Below the pieces are notes generated by a model that was not told the DNA's origin, did no database searches, and saw only the letters and a list, made by a program, of their open reading frames with translations. From assembly GCA_036273515.1 (NCBI GenBank), contig DASUHM010000042.1, positions 1 through 38,271 on the forward strand: DNA of 38,271 nucleotides. The letters are read 5' to 3'. This document shows positions 1 through 7,687 of the stretch, piece by piece (position 1 is the first letter of the stretch; each line of letters begins with the position of its first letter). Made by a program: the position numbers and the translations under genes. Source of the DNA: Gaiellales bacterium. GTDB lineage: Bacteria; Actinomycetota; Thermoleophilia; Gaiellales; JAICJC01.

Positions 1-966
1 GAGGGGCTGCGAAAGCGGTTCGGGCCCACCGTCGCGCTCGCCGGGCTCGACCTGGAGGTGCCCCGCGGCGCCATTCTGGGCGTGCTCGGCCCCAACGGCG
101 CGGGCAAGACGACCGCCGTTCGCATCCTGACGACGCTGACCCGGCCCGACGCCGGCTCGGCCCGCGTGGCCGGCCACGACGTCGTCCGCGCGGCCCGGGC
201 GGTCCAGCGCCAGATCGGCGTCACCGCCCAGGACGCCACCCTCGACGAGGTGCTGACCGGCCGCCAGAACCTGGTGATGATCGGGCGCCTCAGCGGCCTG
301 CGCCGCGCCGACGCCCGCGCCCGGGCGACCGAGCTTCTGCGCCAGTTCGACCTGGTCGACGCCGCCGACCGCATCCTGCGGGAGTACTCGGGCGGCATGC
401 GCCGCCGGCTCGACCTCGCCGCCGGGCTCGTCACCCGCCCGCCCGTGCTCTTCCTGGACGAGCCCACGACCGGCCTCGACCCGACCAGCCGGGTGCGGAT
501 GTGGGGCGTGATCCGCGAGCTCGTGGGCGACGGCGCCACGCTCCTGCTCACCACCCAGTACCTGGACGAGGCCGACGAGCTGGCCGACCGGATCGTCGTC
601 GTCGACCACGGCCGCGGGATCGCCAACGGCACCGCGAGCGAGCTGAAGGCCCAGACCGGCGGCGCCCGCCTCGAGGTGACCCTGACCGAACCCGATGCGT
701 CCGCCGCGGGCGCGCTGGCCGCGTTCGCCGAGGGCGCCGTGCACGGGAGCCACGACGGCCGCCGCCTGCGGGCGCCGGTCAGAACCGGCGCCGGCCTCGC
801 CACGCAGGTCGTGCGCGCCCTCGACGACGCAGGCGTCACGGTCGACGACGTCCAGGTGCACCAGCCCTCTCTCGACGACGTCTTCTTCGCGCTCACCGGC
901 CATGCCGTCGAGGCCGACGACGACGCCGTCTCCCTCGATGCACCTCAGGAGGTGATCCACTCGTGA
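1..966 (+). CDS. ABC exporter ATP-binding protein, DrrA-type (5' partial)
   Basis: ATPase subunit of an ABC-2 type exporter of the daunorubicin-resistance (DrrA) family; it would energise the permease encoded next. Frame 1 is open from the first base of the window, so the true start lies upstream; the GTG at 58 is internal because conserved N-terminal sequence precedes it. Visible motifs are Walker A GPNGAGKTT, the signature YSGGMRRRL, Walker B VLFLDEPTTGLDP and an H-loop region (LLTTQYLDEAD). The C-terminal ~90 residues match the DrrA-specific extension ending in a SLDDVFFALTG motif. The stop overlaps the permease start (GTGA), so the two are translationally coupled. The substrate cannot be told from sequence; lipid, antibiotic or polyketide export are all known for the family. 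Confidence 0.93.
   Translation, partial: EGLRKRFGPTVALAGLDLEVPRGAILGVLGPNGAGKTTAVRILTTLTRPDAGSARVAGHDVVRAARAVQRQIGVTAQDATLDEVLTGRQNLVMIGRLSGLRRADARARATELLRQFDLVDAADRILREYSGGMRRRLDLAAGLVTRPPVLFLDEPTTGLDPTSRVRMWGVIRELVGDGATLLLTTQYLDEADELADRIVVVDHGRGIANGTASELKAQTGGARLEVTLTEPDASAAGALAAFAEGAVHGSHDGRRLRAPVRTGAGLATQVVRALDDAGVTVDDVQVHQPSLDDVFFALTGHAVEADDDAVSLDAPQEVIHS
947..956 (+). promoter_or_regulatory. full-length Shine-Dalgarno of the ABC permease
   Basis: AGGAGGTGAT is complementary to the entire 10-nt anti-SD tail of 16S rRNA and sits 6 nt before the GTG at 963. It decides the permease start inside the end of the ATPase gene and rules out longer in-frame starts. Confidence 0.8.
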
Positions 967-1754
967 GCCGCCTGCGAGACATCGCCGTGCTCACCGGGCG
1001 CAACCTCGTCCACATCGGCCGCGAGCCGCTCCAGCTCTCCGACGTGACCGTCCAGCCCGTCCTCTTCACCGCGCTCTTCGTGTACGTGTTCGGCGCGGGC
1101 GTCGTGCTCCCGGACGGCGGCAGCTACACCGACTACGCCATCGCCGGCCTGCTGGCGCTCAACCTGACGACGTCGTCGATGGGGACGGCCGTCGGGCTCA
1201 GCACCGACCTCTCGACCGGCGTCATCGAGCGGTTCCGGACGCTGCCGATGTGGCGTCCCGCCGTGCTCGTCGGCCGGTCCCTGGCCGACCTGATGACCGC
1301 CGTGCTCTGCACCGTGATCGTCGCGCTCACCGGCCTTGCGATCGGCTGGCGGCCCGACGACGGCCTGCTCTCGGCGCTCGCCGGGTTCGGCATCTTCCTG
1401 TTCTTCAGCTACGCCATGTCCTGGGCGTGCGCCTGCCTGGGCATCCTGAGCAAGGGCCCGGAGTCGGCCCAGAGCACGGGGCTCGTGATCCTGTTCCCGC
1501 TCGCGTTCGTCTCGAACGCCCTCGTCCCGACGCAGCGGATGCCCGAGGTGTTGCGCACGATCGCCGACTGGAACCCGGTCAGCGCGGTCGCGGCCGCCGC
1601 CCGGGAGCTCTTCGGCAACCCGAATCCGTCCGCCTCGATCGGCGCCTGGCCGATGCAGCACCCCGTGGCCGCGTCGCTGATGTGGTCGATCGCGCTCCTG
1701 GTCGCGTTCGCGCCGCTCGCGACGACGCTCTACCGCCGCCGCACGACTGCGTAG
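963..1754 (+). CDS. ABC-2 type exporter permease, DrrB-type
   Basis: Membrane subunit (263 aa) of the exporter whose ATPase is just upstream. About six hydrophobic segments are seen (for example near residues 25-45, 58-80, 105-130, 140-165, 170-190 and 230-255), which is the ABC2_membrane/DrrB layout. The GTG start at 963 overlaps the ATPase stop and follows a perfect Shine-Dalgarno. The stretch around ERFRTLPMWRPAVLVGRSLAD is typical of the cytoplasmic loop in DrrB-like permeases. ATPase and permease very likely form a homodimeric-pair exporter. Substrate unknown. Confidence 0.9.
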   Translation: MSRLRDIAVLTGRNLVHIGREPLQLSDVTVQPVLFTALFVYVFGAGVVLPDGGSYTDYAIAGLLALNLTTSSMGTAVGLSTDLSTGVIERFRTLPMWRPAVLVGRSLADLMTAVLCTVIVALTGLAIGWRPDDGLLSALAGFGIFLFFSYAMSWACACLGILSKGPESAQSTGLVILFPLAFVSNALVPTQRMPEVLRTIADWNPVSAVAAAARELFGNPNPSASIGAWPMQHPVAASLMWSIALLVAFAPLATTLYRRRTTA

Positions 1755-1761
1755 CGCGGGC

Positions 1762-2118
1762 TCAGAACCGCCCGCGAGCGGTGTACGCCCCTCGCGGGCT
1801 GCCGACGGAGACGAACGACATCCCCTCCGGGCCGGCGACCGGGCAGCGGGTCGAGCCCGGGTCGAAGCGGATGAACGACCCCTCGCGGACGGCCACCTCC
1901 TCGCCGTCCACGCGCCAGTGCCCACTCCCGCGGATCACGACCGACACCTCCTCCTGATCGCTGGCCGTCTCGTCGTGCTCGACGCCCTCGGCACCGGGAG
2001 GCAGGTCGAAGCGGTTGATCCCGAACGCCTCGACGCCGAGCTCGCGGCGGACGAAGCGGACGCCGCCGCCGGGGCCTGTCCGCTCGATGTCGTCGACATG
2101 GACGAGGGAATACGCCAT
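1762..2118 (-). CDS. cupin-domain protein
   Basis: Small (118 aa) single-domain cupin. The core has a histidine-rich strand (GVEHDETASDQEEVSVVIRG) followed by the second cupin motif (GSFIRFDPGSTRCPVAGPEG), consistent with a conserved beta barrel that may bind a metal. It has no signal peptide and is probably cytoplasmic. It is convergent with the ABC permease (7 bp apart) and divergent from the amino-acid permease. No substrate or pathway can be inferred; such proteins range from small enzymes to sensors. Confidence 0.8.
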   Translation of the reverse strand: MAYSLVHVDDIERTGPGGGVRFVRRELGVEAFGINRFDLPPGAEGVEHDETASDQEEVSVVIRGSGHWRVDGEEVAVREGSFIRFDPGSTRCPVAGPEGMSFVSVGSPRGAYTARGRF

Positions 2119-2163
2119 CGCACGGGCAGCCTACTTGCTCGTGCTCTCGCAAGCCGTTCGTGG

Positions 2164-2172
2164 TGCGATAAT
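2164..2172 (+). promoter_or_regulatory. extended -10 promoter of the permease/GS-like operon
   Basis: TGCGATAAT is an extended -10 (TGn plus GATAAT, -10 at 2167-2172). A transcription start near 2179 would leave a ~26-nt leader with the Shine-Dalgarno GGGAGGGG just before the ATG at 2205. No good -35 is present, as expected for extended -10 promoters. Confidence 0.5.
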
Positions 2173-2204
2173 CAGCCGGAGAACCACGATCTGGGAGGGG
2201 TCCC

Positions 2205-3686
2205 ATGGCGCAGGTGACGGAAGGCTCGAAGGGAGAGGTGCGCAGTCTGCGACGCGGCAGCCTCTCGCTCTGGGAGGCGGTGGGCATCTCGATCGCCCTG
2301 ATGGCGCCGTCGATGGCGGCGAACATCAACCCGCAGGGCACCGTCGGCCTGGTCGGCCGGGCCGTCCCGCTGGCGTTCGTCTTCGCCACGGTCGGCATCC
2401 TGCTCGTGTCGTACACGTTCGTCCGGCTGTGCCAGATCTACAACCATGCCGGGTCGGTCTTCGGCTTCGTCGGCGCCACGCTCGGGCCCCGCATGGGGGT
2501 GCTCGCGGGCTGGTCGCTGATGGGCACCTACACGTTCTACGCCTGCGTCACGAGCGCGGCCGCGGGCATCTTCGGCGCCACGTTCCTCGACGAGGTCGGG
2601 ATCTGGAACAACCATCCGCTCTGGTCGGAGTTCCTGATCGCGTTCATCGCCCTCGGCGGCGCGTTCGTGCTGGCGAGCTTCCCCGCCCATCGCGCCACCC
2701 GGATCCTGCTCTCGATCGAGGGCGTGACCGTGCTCCTCATCATCGTGGTCGCGACGGTCGTCCTGGCCAAGATCATCGGCGGCAGCGCCCCGGGCAACCA
2801 ATCGTTCACCCTCAAGGTGTTCTCGCCGCCGTCCGGCGTCAGCGTCGGCGACATCTTCAAGGGCGCCGTCTTCGGGTTCCTGTCGTTCGCCGGGTTCGAG
2901 GCCGCCTCGACGCTGGGCGAGGAGACGAGGGAGCCGAAGCGGGCGATCCCGCGCGCGATCCTCGGCACCGCGATCTTCGGCGGCATCTACTTCATCTATG
3001 TGACCTCGGTCGAGATGATGGGCTTCGGCACCGACGCGAAGGGCGTCGCCGCGTTCGGCTCGTCCGGCTCGCTGCTGGGCGACCTCGGCTCGCAGTACAT
3101 CACGTCCTCGGTCGGGGACATCATCACGCTCGGCACCGCCATCAGCGCGTTCGGCTGCACGCTCGCCTGCGTCGTCGGCGCGACCCGGATCCTGTTCGCG
3201 CTCAGCCGCGACGGCCTGGGCACGTCGGCGCTCGGCAGCGTCCGCAGCCAGACCGGCGAGCCGGTGCGGGCGCTCGCCGTGATCACGTTCACCGCGGCCG
3301 CGATCATCCTGATCTGCCGCATCTTCTTCACGGACACGGCCTTCGACATCTTCGTGTGGTCGGGCGTGATCGGTACGCTGATCCTGCTCGTCGCCTACGT
3401 GCTGGCGACGCTCGGCGCCATGCGGATGCTGTGGTTCCGTGGCCGCGCCCGGGTCGCCCAGTGGCAGATGATCATCCCGATCGCGGCGCTGCTCGTGCTG
3501 CTCGCGACGCTGTACTACAACGTCGATCCCGACGCGGCCAAGGCCACCCGCTGGAACTACTACACGGCGGGCGCCTGGGTGATCGCGGGCGCGATCCTCG
3601 TGATCGTCCTGCCCGGCCTCGCCAACCGCGTCGGCGCCGGGCTGGCACGCCACGAAGGGCTGGCCGACACCGCATCGGGAGACTGA
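2205..3686 (+). CDS. APC-superfamily amino acid permease
   Basis: Cytoplasmic-membrane transporter of 493 aa with about 12 hydrophobic segments, the usual size and topology of the APC superfamily. The first helix region (GISIALMAPSMAANINPQG) matches the unwound TM1 of APC carriers, and GFEAASTLGEETREPKRAIP at about residue 232 is the family's hallmark loop between TM6 and TM7. The ATG follows a strong GGGAGGGG. The next gene starts 3 bp after the stop and encodes a glutamine-synthetase-like enzyme, so the pair probably imports and gamma-glutamylates an amine or amino acid (polyamine, ethanolamine or similar). The substrate is inference only. Confidence 0.9.
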   Translation: MAQVTEGSKGEVRSLRRGSLSLWEAVGISIALMAPSMAANINPQGTVGLVGRAVPLAFVFATVGILLVSYTFVRLCQIYNHAGSVFGFVGATLGPRMGVLAGWSLMGTYTFYACVTSAAAGIFGATFLDEVGIWNNHPLWSEFLIAFIALGGAFVLASFPAHRATRILLSIEGVTVLLIIVVATVVLAKIIGGSAPGNQSFTLKVFSPPSGVSVGDIFKGAVFGFLSFAGFEAASTLGEETREPKRAIPRAILGTAIFGGIYFIYVTSVEMMGFGTDAKGVAAFGSSGSLLGDLGSQYITSSVGDIITLGTAISAFGCTLACVVGATRILFALSRDGLGTSALGSVRSQTGEPVRALAVITFTAAAIILICRIFFTDTAFDIFVWSGVIGTLILLVAYVLATLGAMRMLWFRGRARVAQWQMIIPIAALLVLLATLYYNVDPDAAKATRWNYYTAGAWVIAGAILVIVLPGLANRVGAGLARHEGLADTASGD

Positions 3687-3689
3687 GCC

Positions 3690-5012
3690 GTGCCCGATCT
3701 CGGGGGCGTGCACGGCCTGACGATCGTCTTCTGCGACAACAACGGGATCCCGCGCTCGCGTACCGTCCCGGCGGCGCGGCTCGACGACGCCTGCGAGCGC
3801 GGGGTCGGGATCACGACGCTCTTCCCGGTGTTCCTCACGAACGACATGATCACGTTCGCCCACGGGCCGCTCTCGAACGCCTCCGGCGACGTGCGCCTGC
3901 TGGCGACCCCGGAGCGGGTCGTGCCGCTGGCCGGCCAGCCCGGCTTCGCATGGACGCCCGGGCGGCAGTTCCTGGTCGACGGCGAGCGCTCGCCCTACTG
4001 CCCGCGCGGCGTGCTCGAGCGGACGGTCGAGCGGGCGGCCGCCGCCGGCCTCGAGGTGAAGGCCGGCTACGAGCTCGAGTGGTTCATCGGCCACGCCGGC
4101 GAGGAGCTCGCGCCGGCCCACTCCGGGCCGGTGTACTCGCCGCACGCCGTGCTGGCGGTCGACGAGTTCGCCGCCCAGCTGCTGGCCGACCTGGCGGCGA
4201 ACGGGATCTCCGTCGGCCAGCTGCACGCCGAGTACGGCCTCGCCCAGATGGAGGTGTCGATCGGCGTCTCCGACCCGGTCGCCGCCGCCGACCTCCAGAT
4301 GCTGACCCGGCAGACGATCCACGCCGCCGCCCGGCGCCACGGCCTGCGGGCGTCGTTCGCGCCGCTGGTCGACCTCGCCGCAGCCGGGAACGGCTGGCAC
4401 ATCCACAGCTCCGTCTCGCGCGACGGCCGCAACCTGCTCGCGGGCGGCGACCGCCAGTCGGGCCTCACGGCCGAGGGCGAGGCGTGGGTGGCGGGGCTCC
4501 TGCGCGAGCTGCCGGCGCTCGCGAGCGTCGCGGCGCCGAGCGTCCCGTCGCTCCTGCGCCGGCGGCCGGGGTACTTCGCGAGCGCGTTCGCGTTCTGGGG
4601 CGTGCAGAACCGCGAGGCGGCCCTGCGGCTGGTTCCGGCGGGCGCCCTTGTCCCCGAGGGGGCCGCGAACGTCGAGCTGAAGGCGTCCGACGCGTCCGGC
4701 AACCCCTACCTGGCGGTGGCGGCCGTCATCGCCGCCGGCCTGGCCGGGATCGAGGACGGGCTGACGCTGCCCGAGCCGATCCAGGACGAGCCCGGCTCGT
4801 GGCCCGACGACGAGCGCGAGCGCCGCGGCGTCCATCGCCTGCCGCAGACGGCCGACGAGGCCATCGCCGCCCTCGAGCGGTCGGCCTCGGTGCGCGCGGC
4901 GCTGGGCGACGAGCTCGTGGGCGCCTGGACGGCCGTGCGCCGCGGCGACGCCGACGCGACGAAGGACATGTCGCCGGAGGACGTCGTCGCCGCCCACCGC
5001 TACCGCTACTGA
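3690..5012 (+). CDS. glutamine-synthetase-family ligase (amine gamma-glutamylation type)
   Basis: ATP-dependent ligase (440 aa) of the type I glutamine-synthetase fold, probably acting on an amine brought in by the preceding permease. The N-terminal beta-grasp domain runs to about residue 100. The catalytic domain shows the metal-binding glutamates of GYELEWF, the NGWHIHSSV loop with the glutamate-binding histidine, NREAALRL, and the C-terminal VELKASDASGNPYL element. In true glutamine synthetases that last element reads ExRxxD; here the arginine is lysine. Together with the divergent N-terminus this argues for a GlnA-like gamma-glutamyl-polyamine/ethanolamine synthetase or GlnT-like enzyme rather than the housekeeping GlnA. 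The GTG start at 3690 has GGGAGA upstream. Confidence 0.85.
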   Translation: MPDLGGVHGLTIVFCDNNGIPRSRTVPAARLDDACERGVGITTLFPVFLTNDMITFAHGPLSNASGDVRLLATPERVVPLAGQPGFAWTPGRQFLVDGERSPYCPRGVLERTVERAAAAGLEVKAGYELEWFIGHAGEELAPAHSGPVYSPHAVLAVDEFAAQLLADLAANGISVGQLHAEYGLAQMEVSIGVSDPVAAADLQMLTRQTIHAAARRHGLRASFAPLVDLAAAGNGWHIHSSVSRDGRNLLAGGDRQSGLTAEGEAWVAGLLRELPALASVAAPSVPSLLRRRPGYFASAFAFWGVQNREAALRLVPAGALVPEGAANVELKASDASGNPYLAVAAVIAAGLAGIEDGLTLPEPIQDEPGSWPDDERERRGVHRLPQTADEAIAALERSASVRAALGDELVGAWTAVRRGDADATKDMSPEDVVAAHRYRY

Positions 5013-5014
5013 GC

Positions 5015-5078
5015 GGGGTCAGACCCCACGCAAAAAGCGTCACGGATGTGTCACGGCCGCCGTTCGGGGTCTGACCCC
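5015..5078. repeat. REP-like palindrome pair, GGGGTCAGACCCC type
   Basis: Two 13-bp near-palindromes, GGGGTCAGACCCC at 5015-5027 and its reverse complement GGGGTCTGACCCC at 5066-5078, form an inverted pair with a 38-bp spacer directly after the GS-like stop. Each unit can fold alone or the two can pair. The second unit runs into CCCCGGTTTGGCGGGCGG. A related element with the same downstream flank occurs at 34504-34552. This layout is that of REP/BIME elements. It may also act as a transcription terminator for the permease operon. Confidence 0.6.
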
Positions 5079-5114
5079 GGTTTGGCGGGCGGCCGGTGCG
5101 GGCAGGGGGATGGC

Positions 5115-5273
5115 ATGGTCGAGCGACCACAACCGGACCAGCCGGGTCCCACCACTCCGACGCCCGAGCCGCCGACGCCGCGGCCGGAGCAGCCGGTCGA
5201 GCCGCCGGTGACGCCGCCCAAGGAGCCGCCGCCCGTGCCCGACGAGCCGCCGGACCAGCCGCTGACCTTCTAG
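5115..5273 (+). CDS. small proline-rich protein
   Basis: 52-aa ORF of unknown function made almost entirely of Pro/Glu/Thr-rich sequence (for example PTPEPPTPRPEQPVEPPVT). The ATG at 5115 has GGGGGA 4 nt upstream, which is why it is preferred over an earlier in-frame start at 5046 lying in the repeat. It has no membrane segment or signal peptide. It ends in a 4-bp convergent overlap with the cyclase-USP gene. Low complexity makes homology useless; it could be a real small protein or chance coding. Confidence 0.45.
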   Translation: MVERPQPDQPGPTTPTPEPPTPRPEQPVEPPVTPPKEPPPVPDEPPDQPLTF

Positions 5274-6781
5274 CTGCTCGTCCCCGTCCAGGAGAAACGG
5301 GTCACGTCGCGGTCGGCCGAGATGACGCCGCTGCGCGCCCCCCGGCGGACCAGAGTGACCGTCGTCCCGACCCGGCGGGCGACCTCGCGGCGGGTGCTGC
5401 CGATGCCGCGCAGCTCGTAGTCGGCGGGCACGCCGGTGATGACGTGCGACGCGCTCGCGGCCGCCTCGACGACGGCGTCGGCGCCGCGCGGGATCAGCAG
5501 CGGCTCGGCGATCAGACCGCCGATCTGCTGCACGATCAGCGACGCCGCAGCGAGCAGGCGGCTGGCGTCACCGTCGTCGCCGCCACCGGGGGCGTTGCTC
5601 CCGGTGAGGACGAGCGACGAGCCGTTCGACGCCGCGATCGTCGTCGCCAGCTCGAGCGCGGCCCAGTCGTGCTCGGTACCGGCGAACGGCACCATCACCG
5701 GTCCCTCCGCGTGGCCGTCGCCACGGGCGAGGTGCAGCGCGACGTCGCACGGGGCCGAGCGCAGGATGCCGGTGGCAAGCTCGTCGGCCTCTCCCTCGAC
5801 CAGCCCGGCGGCGCCGGCGACCACCAGGCCGACCTCCTGCCGCAGCGCCAGCTTCTCGATGGCGGCGCCCGCGTTGGCGGCCCGGAACGCGGCCACCCGG
5901 CTCGCCACGCCCGTCCCGGCCAGCCGGTCGCGGAAGCCGGCCAGCATGCGGGTGGCCGGCAGCACGTCCTCCTGGTCGTCGACGACGCAGGTCAGGATCA
6001 TCCCGCCGGCGTGGTCGGGGGAGGCAGCGGCCGAGGCGAACGCGAGCAGTCCCTGGATCCCGGTCGCCGAGTCGGAGACGAGCAGGATCTCGCGGTCGCC
6101 GGTCTCCGCAGTATGCGGTCGCGGCGGCTGCCGGGCCTCGGCGACCCGCCGCCCGAGCGCCTCGTGCGCGCCGCGGAACGGCTCGGCCGAGACGACGTCG
6201 GGCGCCGGCGCAACATCGTCCGCACCCGGCATCGCGAGCCGGAAGACGCGGGTCGCGCCGGGGAAGTCCTTCAGCTCGACGGTGCCCTTCTCGACCAGCG
6301 AGGCATCGCCCGGCAGCTGCTCCTTGACGAGCGATGCGGCCAGGTCGGAGAGCACCACCTCGCCGCCGCGGGCGGTCGCGCACAGCCGCGCGGTGCGGTG
6401 CACCTCGAGGCCGTAGTAGCGGCGGTCGGCCAGCTCGGGCTCACCCGTGTGGATCGCGATCCGGATCCGGACGGGCACGCCCTCGGGCCAGTCGTGCTCG
6501 GCGATCGCGTTCTGCACGGAGGCGGCGAAGGCGACGGCGTTGCCGGCGCGGCCGAAGACGCAGAAGAAGGCATCGCCCTGCGTGTCGATCTCCCAGCCGC
6601 CGTGCTCGCCGAGCGCGGTTCGGATCAGGCGGCCGTGCGCCCCGATCATCTCCCCGTAGCGCCCACGCAGGCGGCGCAGGTGGCTCGTCGACCCCTCGAT
6701 GTCGGTGAAGACGAAGGTGACGGTGCCCTCCGGGAGCGGCCGCCGATCGTGGACGGCCGTGATCTGGCGGTTGTCAGACAT
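5270..6781 (-). CDS. class III nucleotide cyclase fused to universal stress protein domains
   Basis: Soluble 503-aa fusion. Residues ~15-190 are a class III adenylate/guanylate cyclase domain: FVFTDIEGST carries the first metal aspartate, DTQGDAFFCVF the second, and GLEVHRTARLCA is the helix with the transition-state arginine, where the usual Asn is His, a variant common in actinobacterial cyclases. Residues ~230-500 look like two USP (UspA-like) alpha/beta domains. The ATG at 6781 begins at the first residues before the cyclase fold; an in-frame GTG at 6838 would add 19 residues. The kinase genes lie just upstream on the same strand (stop at 6842), so it may be in their operon. Whether it makes cAMP or cGMP, or is active, is open. 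Confidence 0.85.
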   Translation of the reverse strand: MSDNRQITAVHDRRPLPEGTVTFVFTDIEGSTSHLRRLRGRYGEMIGAHGRLIRTALGEHGGWEIDTQGDAFFCVFGRAGNAVAFAASVQNAIAEHDWPEGVPVRIRIAIHTGEPELADRRYYGLEVHRTARLCATARGGEVVLSDLAASLVKEQLPGDASLVEKGTVELKDFPGATRVFRLAMPGADDVAPAPDVVSAEPFRGAHEALGRRVAEARQPPRPHTAETGDREILLVSDSATGIQGLLAFASAAASPDHAGGMILTCVVDDQEDVLPATRMLAGFRDRLAGTGVASRVAAFRAANAGAAIEKLALRQEVGLVVAGAAGLVEGEADELATGILRSAPCDVALHLARGDGHAEGPVMVPFAGTEHDWAALELATTIAASNGSSLVLTGSNAPGGGDDGDASRLLAAASLIVQQIGGLIAEPLLIPRGADAVVEAAASASHVITGVPADYELRGIGSTRREVARRVGTTVTLVRRGARSGVISADRDVTRFSWTGTSS

Positions 6782-6841
6782 CTTTGGAGTGTGGCAGACG
6801 CGCGCCGTCTTTGCATATGGCGAGGTGTGCCGGGCCACAGC

Positions 6842-7687
6842 TCATGCCGCCTCGCCGTAGTGCCGGTTGACGACCCGCACCATGCCCGCGTAGGCGCCGG
6901 CCAGGTGCGGACGCCGCCTCGGCTCCTTCTCGAGCCCGCGCAGGAGCGCGCGGTCGAGCTCGGCCGACACCCCTGGGACGCGGCCGTGCAGCGCCGGCGG
7001 CGTGTCGTTCAGGTGCGCGTAGCCGATCTCGAACATCGACCGCGAGCTGAACGGCGGCGCCCCGGCCAGGCACTCGTAGACGAGGCAGGCGAACGCGTAC
7101 ACGTCCGAGGCCGGCGTGGCCGGCTCGCCCCGGATCAGCTCCGGCGCCAGGTAGTCGAGCGTGCCGACCATGAGGCCGGTGCGGGTGAGCACGGTGTAGC
7201 CGGCTCCCTTCGCGACGCCGAAGTCGGACAGCACAGGGGAGCCGTCCGCGTCTGCGAGCAGGATGTTGGACGACTTGATGTCGCGGTGCACGAGCCCGCG
7301 CTCGTGGATCGCGTCGAGCGCCGATCCGAGCCGCTCGGCCATCGCGAGCGCCCGCTCGAGCCGCACGCGGCCCTCGGCGCGGATCAGCGCCTTCAGCGTC
7401 CGCGAGCCGACGAAGGGCATCGCCAGGTAGTGGTAGCCGTCGGCCTCGCCCGCGTCGACGATCGGGACGAGGCCGGGATGCCCCACCTCGCCGGCGGCGC
7501 GCACCTCGTGCTGGAAGCGGCGCCGGTAGCCGTCGTTCTGGGCCAGCTCGGGCCGCAGGAGCTTGACGGCGACGGCCCGCGTGGAGCCGTCCTGGGTGCA
7601 CTCGTAGACGACGCCCATGCCGCCCTCGCCGATCCGGCGGACGAGCGTGTAGCGGCCGATCCGCGCCCCCAGCGCGAGCTCGCTCAT
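6842..7687 (-). CDS. soluble Ser/Thr protein kinase
   Basis: 281-aa Hanks-type kinase consisting of the catalytic domain only, with no membrane segment or sensor. All key motifs are intact: glycine loop GEGGMGVVYE, VAVKLL lysine, catalytic HRDIKSSN, DFGVAK metal loop and APEL in the activation segment. The ATG at 7687 overlaps the stop of the upstream membrane kinase (ATGA), so the two kinases are translationally coupled. A longer in-frame reading upstream is only the antisense-like extension through the other kinase gene. A soluble catalytic kinase next to a membrane one with an altered glycine loop suggests the pair could work as partners. Confidence 0.9.
   Translation of the reverse strand: MSELALGARIGRYTLVRRIGEGGMGVVYECTQDGSTRAVAVKLLRPELAQNDGYRRRFQHEVRAAGEVGHPGLVPIVDAGEADGYHYLAMPFVGSRTLKALIRAEGRVRLERALAMAERLGSALDAIHERGLVHRDIKSSNILLADADGSPVLSDFGVAKGAGYTVLTRTGLMVGTLDYLAPELIRGEPATPASDVYAFACLVYECLAGAPPFSSRSMFEIGYAHLNDTPPALHGRVPGVSAELDRALLRGLEKEPRRRPHLAGAYAGMVRVVNRHYGEAA

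Noticed and set aside
2172-4997. A 941-codon open frame on the minus strand opposite the permease and GS-like genes
   Set aside because: It is Arg/Gly/Ala/Asp-rich without domains and lies antisense to two clear genes; long open shadows are normal at this GC content.
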